A stretch of DNA of 64,000 nucleotides from Thermohalobaculum sp039805905 (GTDB taxonomy: Bacteria > Pseudomonadota > Alphaproteobacteria > Rhodobacterales > Rhodobacteraceae), in assembly GCA_039805905.1 (NCBI GenBank), contig JBDIVM010000007.1, positions 1 through 64,000 on the forward strand. Reading direction: 5' to 3'. The translations under genes and the position numbers were made by a program. Below are positions 58,891 to 64,000 of the stretch, in pieces (position 1 is the first letter of the stretch; each line of letters begins with the position of its first letter). Below the pieces are notes generated by a model. That model made no database searches. It was not told the DNA's origin and was given only the letters and a program-made list of their open reading frames with translations.

Positions 58891-60428
58891 CGGGCGGGGT
58901 CCCGCAGGAGCGACCGCCCCGTCATCTCGGGTGGCTGCGGCAGCCCCATCAGCGCCAGCAGCGTCGGCGCCAGGTCTGCCAGCCGCCCGCCCTCCGCCAG
59001 CCGCCACCCCCGCGCCGCTTTCCCGCGCTCGACCAGGATCAGCGGCACCGGGTTGGTGGTGTGGGCGGTGTGCGGCCCGCCGGTCTCCGGGTCGATCATC
59101 ACCTCGCAGTTGCCGTGGTCGGCCGTGACCAGCAGCGCCCCGCCGGTTTCCTCCAGCGCCGCCAGCGCGGCGCCGAGCCCGCGGTCGACCGCCTCGCAGG
59201 CGGCGATGGCGGCCGGGATCGAGCCGGTATGACCGACCATGTCGGGGTTGGCATAGTTCACCACGATCAGGTCGTAGCGGTCGCGGATCGCCGCGACCAG
59301 GTCCCCGGTGACCTCGGCGGCGGACATCTCGGGGGCGAGATCGTAGGTCCGCACCTTCGGCGAGGGCGCCATGGTGCGATCCTCGCCCGGGTCGGGCGTC
59401 TCGACGCCACCGTTCAGGAAGAAGGTGACATGCGGGTATTTCTCGGTCTCGGCCAGCCGGAACTGGCGCAGCCCCTGCTTCGAGACCCAGCGGCCGAGCG
59501 TGTTGACGATCTCCTCCGAGGGGAACATCGTCTCCATCAGCGTGTTCAGCCGGTCCGAGTATTCCGCCATCCCCAGCGCCGCAGCGAAGCGGGGGCGCGC
59601 CGAGACGTCGAATCCGTCGAAACTGGGGTCGAGCAGCGCGCCCAGGATCTCGCGCACCCGGTCGGCGCGGAAGTTGACGCAGAGGATGCCGTCGCCGTCG
59701 CGCATCCCCGCATCTCTGCCGGTCACGGTCGGCAGCACGAACTCGTCGGTCTCGCCGCGGGCGTAGGCGGCCTCGATGGCCGCGGCGGCATCGGGGGCGT
59801 GCTCGCCGATGCCCGCGACCATGGCAGCGAAGGCCGCCTGCACCCGGTCCCAGCGCTTGTCGCGGTCCATGGCGTAGAACCGGCCCATCACCGTCGCCGT
59901 CGCGCCCGCCCCGCCGACCGCACGCTCGAGCTCGGCCACCTGCCCCAGCGCCGATTTCGGGGCCACGTCGCGCCCATCGAGGAACAGGTGCAGCTTAACC
60001 GGCACGCCCTGCGCGGCCAGAAGCCGGGCCGTCTCGGCCATGTGGCGCTGGTGCGAATGGACGCCGCCCGGGCTCGCGAGCCCCAGCACATGGGCGGTGC
60101 CGCCTGCCGCCTGCAGCCGCGCCGCAAATCTTGCCAGTGCCGGATTGGCGGCGAAGCTGCCATCGGCGATGGCGTTGTCGATCCTCGGCAGGTCCATCCA
60201 CACCACCCGGCCCGCGCCGATATTGGTGTGGCCGACCTCGGAATTGCCCATCTGCCCCGCCGGCAGCCCGACATCGGTGCCGCTGGCTGAAAGGGTGGAA
60301 TGCGGGCTCGCCGCCCAGATCCGGTCGAAGTTTGGGGTATCGGCGAGCGAGGGCGCATTCGCCGGCCCGGGCGCCGACAGCCCCCAGCCATCGAGCACCA
60401 TCAGGATCACGGGGCGATGGTTCGGCAT
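58887..60428 (-). CDS. gpmI: 2,3-bisphosphoglycerate-independent phosphoglycerate mutase
   Basis: A 513-residue alkaline-phosphatase-superfamily enzyme. LMVLDGWGLSAPG and S63 in GQMGNSEVGHTNIG (the phospho-serine) form the first metal site; VNFRADRVRE and TADHGNCEVMID are further conserved pieces. It interconverts 3- and 2-phosphoglycerate in glycolysis with Mn2+. The ATG at 60428 is the family start. It lies between rlmH (73 bp gap) and envC (4 bp overlap). Confidence 0.95.
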   Translation of the reverse strand: MPNHRPVILMVLDGWGLSAPGPANAPSLADTPNFDRIWAASPHSTLSASGTDVGLPAGQMGNSEVGHTNIGAGRVVWMDLPRIDNAIADGSFAANPALARFAARLQAAGGTAHVLGLASPGGVHSHQRHMAETARLLAAQGVPVKLHLFLDGRDVAPKSALGQVAELERAVGGAGATATVMGRFYAMDRDKRWDRVQAAFAAMVAGIGEHAPDAAAAIEAAYARGETDEFVLPTVTGRDAGMRDGDGILCVNFRADRVREILGALLDPSFDGFDVSARPRFAAALGMAEYSDRLNTLMETMFPSEEIVNTLGRWVSKQGLRQFRLAETEKYPHVTFFLNGGVETPDPGEDRTMAPSPKVRTYDLAPEMSAAEVTGDLVAAIRDRYDLIVVNYANPDMVGHTGSIPAAIAACEAVDRGLGAALAALEETGGALLVTADHGNCEVMIDPETGGPHTAHTTNPVPLILVERGKAARGWRLAEGGRLADLAPTLLALMGLPQPPEMTGRSLLRDPAR

Positions 60429-60501
60429 GTCTCCTGCCTCGGCTTCCTCGGCTCATCGGTCTGCGATGTAGCGGCTCGGCTCCCGGGGCGCAACGGGGCG
60501 T

Positions 60502-60972
60502 TCAGACGCGGTGATAGGGGGCTCCGGCCAGAATCGAGACCGCCCTGTAGAGCTGCTCGGCCAGCATCACGCGGGCCAGCATGTGCGGCCAGACCATCGG
60601 CCCGAGCGAGAGCACCCGGTCGGCCCGGTCGCAGAGCGCCGGCTCGTGCCCGTCCGGCCCGCCGATCAGGAACACCGTCTCCGGCACGCCGCGGTCGCGC
60701 AGCCCGGCCAGCAGCCGGGCGAAGGCCGGGCTCGAAAGCGCCTCGCCGCGCTCGTCGAGCGCGATGGCGGCGGCCCCCGCCGGCACCGTGGCGGCCAGCC
60801 GGACCGACTGCCCGGCCCGGTCGCGGGCCTTGCGCTCGTCGACTTCGCTCACGGCGAAGGGGCAGAGCGCCAGCGGCCGGCCGGCCTGGGTGGCCCGGTC
60901 GAGATAGTCGTTGACCAGCATCCTCTCGGGGCCGGGCTTCATGCGCCCGACGGCGGCGATCGTGATCTTCAC
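60502..60972 (-). CDS. rlmH: 23S rRNA pseudouridine-1915 N3-methyltransferase
   Basis: A 156-residue SPOUT methyltransferase. MKITIAAVGRMKPGPERML at the start, LDERGEALSSPAFA, FLIGGPDGHEPAL (SAM-binding knot) and WPHMLARVMLAEQLYRAVSI are RlmH hallmarks. It modifies pseudouridine 1915 in helix 69 of 23S rRNA on assembled ribosomes. It is 13 bp downstream of rsfS, the usual partner. Confidence 0.95.
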   Translation of the reverse strand: MKITIAAVGRMKPGPERMLVNDYLDRATQAGRPLALCPFAVSEVDERKARDRAGQSVRLAATVPAGAAAIALDERGEALSSPAFARLLAGLRDRGVPETVFLIGGPDGHEPALCDRADRVLSLGPMVWPHMLARVMLAEQLYRAVSILAGAPYHRV

Positions 60973-60985
60973 GGGGCGCGCGCTC

Positions 60986-61423
60986 TCAGGCGCGGCGGGC
61001 TGCCTTGTCAGGTGCGGCGAGCCACATCTTCTCGAGCGCGTAGAACTCGCGGACCTCGGGCCTGAAGATGTGGACGATCACGTCTCCGGCGTCGATCAGC
61101 ACCCAGTCCGCGGCTTCCTTGCCCTCGACCCGCGCATGGAGGCCGGCCTCGTGCTTCAGCCTTTCGGTCAGCTTCTCGCACAGCGCCGCCACATGGCGGG
61201 TCGAACGGCCGGACGCGATCACCATGTGATCGGCAACCGCCGACTTGCCCGCGAGCGGGATGTCGAGGATGTCCTCGGCGCCGTCCTGATCCAGGGAAGA
61301 GGTGACGAGACTGAGAAGCGCCCGGCTTCCGGTCTCCTCGTCCGAAGCGCCCATCGGGGGCTTCGGCATGCGGGTGCGCACGGCACCCGGGGCAAGCTGT
61401 TGGGTCAGATCCTTTACCTCCAT
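60986..61423 (-). CDS. rsfS: Ribosomal silencing factor RsfS
   Basis: A 145-residue protein with the RsfS/Iojap core: LLSLVTSSLDQDGAEDILDIPL, SAVADHMVIASGRSTRHVAALC, VEGKEAADWVLIDAGDVIVHIF and FYALEKMW. It binds ribosomal protein uL14 and blocks subunit joining in starvation. The start is uncertain: ATG 61423 gives 145 residues, ATG 61369 gives 127 residues and would be nearer to the usual length; neither has a strong ribosome binding site. It precedes rlmH by 13 bp. Confidence 0.88.
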   Translation of the reverse strand: MEVKDLTQQLAPGAVRTRMPKPPMGASDEETGSRALLSLVTSSLDQDGAEDILDIPLAGKSAVADHMVIASGRSTRHVAALCEKLTERLKHEAGLHARVEGKEAADWVLIDAGDVIVHIFRPEVREFYALEKMWLAAPDKAARRA

Positions 61424-61850
61424 CCGTCCGGCTGCCGGGCCCGCCGCGGGCCCGTGATGCAGCGCTGCCAACAGGATAAATCTAGCAACTCCGCCGCGCG
61501 CTCTCAAGAAGGCGCTGGATTTTCACCGAAGTGTCGCATTGGCCGCGAGTCGCGGCGGCTCCTGACCCGCGAGCCGCGAGTATTGCACGAGGGCGGAGGG
61601 ACAGGTGGCACGGGCGGCACGGGCGGGCGACGGAGGCACTCCCGACGAAGCGTGCGGGATCGGTGGGATGCGCTGGAAACAGGCATGTGCGCGCGACCAT
61701 TACTCATGTTCGTTATGGGCAGGTTTCACGAGTTCCTGATTGTGCAAATCGTTCGTTGGCGATTCCGGTGCGGGTTGCCTATCGCACTTGCGGGGGAGAG
61801 TCCGACCCGGAGGCTGGCAGGCCGAGGGGACATTTGCCGAGCGACGATCG
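61424..61850. other. Intergenic stretch of lower GC without a convincing gene
   Basis: This 427 bp holds no open frame with recognisable motifs. From about 61680 the base composition is visibly less GC-rich than the rest of the window. A tandem direct repeat of GGCACGGGC (61607-61624) is present. The stretch should include the rsfS promoter on the minus strand. Confidence 0.5.
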
Positions 61851-62314
61851 ATGCCTTCATGCCTGAAACAGATTCTGGCGGCGCTCGTTTGCGGAATCCT
61901 CCTGCTCCCGGTTCTGCCGGCGCCCGGAGGCGATGTTTCCTACCAACTCGCGGATGTCCATCGCCACCGGGTGGCGCGGCTGCTCGCTCGGGGTGATGTT
62001 GATCTCGCCGGGGATACGTGCCCCTCGGGCCGGATCACCCGGTGATCAATGTCTGCTATCTCGACGCGCTCGACTACGTGGCCTGGCTCAAAGGCCGTGC
62101 CGGGGCCGATCTCCATAGCCTGCCGACGCAAGCCGAATGGGAATATGCCGGCTGGGCGGGCACGCAGACGCGGTTCGCGCAGGGCGAAGAGCTGACCGCC
62201 GATCGGGCCGATTTCTCGCGGCGGGCGACCGAGAACCTCCGCAACCGCTCAACGGAAACATATCGCAGGGACCATTTAGGCTTCCGTCTTGTCCGCGAAA
62301 TGACGGGGGCGTGA
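61851..62314 (+). pseudogene. Degenerate exported formylglycine-generating-enzyme (SUMF1)-like gene
   Basis: The first part (ATG 61851) encodes a good signal peptide (CLKQILAALVCGILLLPVLP) but runs to a stop at 62043-62045 with no homology. In a different frame, 62018-62314 encodes HPVINVCYLDALDYVAWL, SLPTQAEWEYAGWAGTQTRF and the terminal GFRLVRE, clear pieces of the FGE-sulfatase domain. That frame has a TGA at 62000-62002. The central part of the domain, including the catalytic cysteines and the GNVWEW region, is missing. So at least one frameshift and an internal deletion separate it from a working protein. Confidence 0.75.
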
Positions 62315-62464
62315 GCAGTGCGGAACCTGTTCCACCATTCTCCGCCTCGGCGCGGCGCGCGGCAGGCCGGACAGGCACCCTGCGACCGGCCCGCGGGCCC
62401 TCACCGTGCATTGACCATGAGTCCTGCTCAAACCACGAATCTCATGAAGTCAATGACTTGACCC

Positions 62465-62484
62465 CCTTCTCACGCTCGAGAAGG
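62465..62484. repeat. Stem-loop downstream of the UbiH-type gene
   Basis: CCTTCTC and GAGAAGG form a perfect 7 bp stem around ACGCTC, 6 bp past the end of the minus-strand hydroxylase gene. It lacks a T run on either side, so it may be a weak terminator. Confidence 0.35.
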
Positions 62485-62489
62485 CCCCG

Positions 62490-63686
62490 TCACCGCACCC
62501 CCAGCCCCCAGCGCATCGCGAGGTGCCGCAGCGGCGCCACGTCGTGGATCGCCTTCAACCCCGCCCGGCGGAGGTCGCGCAAGGGCTGCGCCCCGGCCTG
62601 TGCGGCGCGGTTCAGGGCGTCGATCCCGGCCATCCGGGCGGCCATCTCCGGCCACCGGCGGCGCTGATAGGCGGTGAGAAGCTCCGGCCCGCCGATGTCC
62701 TGCCCGGCGGTGCCGCCCGCCTCGGCGAGGCCGGCCAGCGTCTCGATGTCGGCGAGGCTCATGTTCAGCCCCTGCGCGCCGATCGGCGGGATCACATGAG
62801 CGGCCTCGGCAATGAGCGCCAGCCGCCCCGCAGTCAGCCGCGCCGCAATCTGGCCGATGATCGGCCAGACCGCGCGGGGGCCGGCGATCTCCAGCGGGCC
62901 GAAGAGGCCCATGGTCTCGGCGGTCAGCTCCGCCGCCAGCGCCCGGTCGCCGAGCGCTGCCAGCGCCGCCGCCCGCGGCCCCGGCACCATCCAGACCACC
63001 GACGAGCAGGGCGCCTCCCCGTGGTCCGGCATCGGCACCAGCGTCAGCGGCCCGCCGGTGCGGTGGATCTCGGTCGAGACGCCGTTGTGCGGGGCGGGAT
63101 GCGTCACCGCGAAGACCAGCGCCTTCTGGCCATAATGCCAGCGCCGCGCCGGGATGCCGGCCGCCTCGCGCAGCCGCGAGTCGCGCCCGTCGGCCGCGAG
63201 CACGAGGCGGGCGCGGATCTGCCGCCCGTCCGAGAGGCGGGCCAGCGCCTCGACGCTGCGCGACAGCACATCCGTGACCGTGGCCCCGCCGATCAGCCGC
63301 GCGCCGGGCTGGCGGGCGAGCGCCGCCACCAGCGCGGCGCGGGCGGCGATGTTGGGGACGTTCCAGCCGAAGGGACGGTCCATCATCTCGCGGGCTTCGA
63401 AGTCGGCGGTCTCGCGCACCGCACGCTCCACGCCGCCGGCATCGACGAGCCGCATGGTCCAGAGGGCGGCCGCATGGCGTTCCATCCCGGCCCAGGCGCC
63501 GGCGCGCGCCAGCGTCTGCACGGCGGGTTCGAGGAAGGCGGTGGTGCGCAGATCGGTGCCGGGGGCGCCGGCCGGGGCCGGATCGACGCAGGTCACGTCG
63601 AACCCCGCCGCCGCCAGCCGCGCGGTGGCGGCGAGCCCGGCGATGCCACCGCCGGCGATCAGGATGTCGGTCTCGATCCGGTCCAT
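62490..63686 (-). CDS. UbiH/UbiF/VisC-family FAD-dependent hydroxylase
   Basis: A 398-residue aromatic-ring monooxygenase of the ubiquinone-biosynthesis type. DILIAGGGIAGLAATARLAA binds the FAD ADP part, LVLAADGRDSRLREAAG is the GD/DG motif and EAAHVIPPIGAQGLNMSLAD the third FAD motif. Such enzymes add hydroxyls during ubiquinone synthesis; which ring position cannot be told. ATG 63686 gives the family start. It is 32 bp downstream of tadA, probably in one transcript. Confidence 0.88.
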   Translation of the reverse strand: MDRIETDILIAGGGIAGLAATARLAAAGFDVTCVDPAPAGAPGTDLRTTAFLEPAVQTLARAGAWAGMERHAAALWTMRLVDAGGVERAVRETADFEAREMMDRPFGWNVPNIAARAALVAALARQPGARLIGGATVTDVLSRSVEALARLSDGRQIRARLVLAADGRDSRLREAAGIPARRWHYGQKALVFAVTHPAPHNGVSTEIHRTGGPLTLVPMPDHGEAPCSSVVWMVPGPRAAALAALGDRALAAELTAETMGLFGPLEIAGPRAVWPIIGQIAARLTAGRLALIAEAAHVIPPIGAQGLNMSLADIETLAGLAEAGGTAGQDIGGPELLTAYQRRRWPEMAARMAGIDALNRAAQAGAQPLRDLRRAGLKAIHDVAPLRHLAMRWGLGVR

Positions 63687-63718
63687 GGCGGTAAGGGTAG
63701 GGCCGTCCGGCCCGCGGC

Positions 63719-64000
63719 TCAATCCCGCCGCTCGCGGAAGAATTGCCGCAGCAGGCGCGCGCAGTCCGCCTCGGCGATGCCGCCATAGACCTCCGGCACA
63801 TGGTGGCAGGTCGGATGGGCGAAGACGCGCGGCCCGTGCTCGACGCCGCCGCCCTTCGGATCGGGCGCGCCGTAGTAAAGGCGCCGGATGCGGGCGAGCG
63901 CGATGGCCCCGGCGCACATCGGGCAGGGCTCGAGCGTCACGTAGAGGTCGCAGCCGACCAGCCGCTCCGATCCGAAGCGCGCCGCGGCAGCGCGCAGCGC
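63719..64000 (-). CDS. tadA: tRNA-specific adenosine deaminase TadA, C-terminal part
   Basis: The gene runs off the right edge; 93 C-terminal residues are visible. YVTLEPCPMCAGAIALARI is the zinc-binding PCxxC motif of the cytidine/deoxycytidylate deaminase fold, and LYYGAPDPKGGGVEH is typical of TadA. It makes inosine at the wobble position of tRNA-Arg. The HAE motif lies outside the window. A gap of 32 bp separates it from the hydroxylase gene. Confidence 0.9.
   Translation of the reverse strand, partial: ALRAAAARFGSERLVGCDLYVTLEPCPMCAGAIALARIRRLYYGAPDPKGGGVEHGPRVFAHPTCHHVPEVYGGIAEADCARLLRQFFRERRD

Noticed and set aside
61607..61624. Tandem GGCACGGGC repeat as part of a repeat array
   Set aside because: Only two copies are present and nothing similar follows, so it is not an array or CRISPR.

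Overview
The window is GC-rich chromosomal DNA from an alphaproteobacterium. The best fit is Rhodobacterales or a close relative. This rests on the gene order mdh-sucC-sucD-sucA-sucB-lpdA, the separate F1 operon atpH-A-G-D-C, the ethylmalonyl-CoA pathway genes mch and mcl2, and two housekeeping blocks (xerC-DUF484-fsa next to priA; rppH-ctpA-envC-gpmI-rlmH-rsfS). No rRNA, tRNA, CRISPR array or insertion sequence was recognised.

Layout. 1-120 is the tail of a c-type cytochrome. 278-2834 (minus) is a compact cassette of an Lgt-like membrane protein, a radical SAM enzyme that resembles archaeal tetraether lipid synthase, and two tiny paralogous membrane proteins; it is the most interesting candidate for an undescribed system. 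2857-9966 is mixed accessory metabolism: a GFA protein, a secreted trypsin-like protease, a racemase/dadA/ridA operon, a MATE exporter, CutA, DUF2905 and two hotdog thioesterases. 10073-15244 is a MerR-controlled acyl-CoA degradation operon. 15241-22847 (minus) holds ispE, a large TPR protein, a class III PHA synthase pair, a PQQ sugar dehydrogenase-cytochrome c fusion and a hydroxyacid dehydrogenase. 23992-27011 (minus) holds mch, dodecin, nnrU and mcl2. 27858-31799 is a TRAP transporter with a DapA-family aldolase.

31972-42397 is the TCA cluster mdh-sucCDAB-lpdA. A complete VapBC toxin-antitoxin module, with its own promoter and palindromic operator, sits between sucC and sucD, and an unrecognised protein lies between sucB and lpdA. 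42491-49947 holds an FMN reductase preceded by a G-quadruplex-like tract, a hybrid histidine kinase, xerC, DUF484, fsa and priA. 50787-55829 is the F1 ATP synthase operon, with a tiny four-cysteine YHS-like protein inserted between atpD and atpC. 55875-61423 (minus) is the rppH to rsfS block. 61424-62489 has visibly lower GC and carries a wrecked formylglycine-generating-enzyme-like gene. The window ends in a UbiH-type hydroxylase and a truncated tadA.

How the parts work together: the acyl-CoA operon, mch/mcl2 and the PHA synthase suggest acetyl-CoA-centred carbon metabolism with storage and the ethylmalonyl-CoA route feeding malate and succinyl-CoA into the TCA cluster. The 2-oxoglutarate dehydrogenase and ATP synthase operons are the aerobic energy core. 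Long open frames antisense to nearly every gene are GC-driven shadows and were left out.
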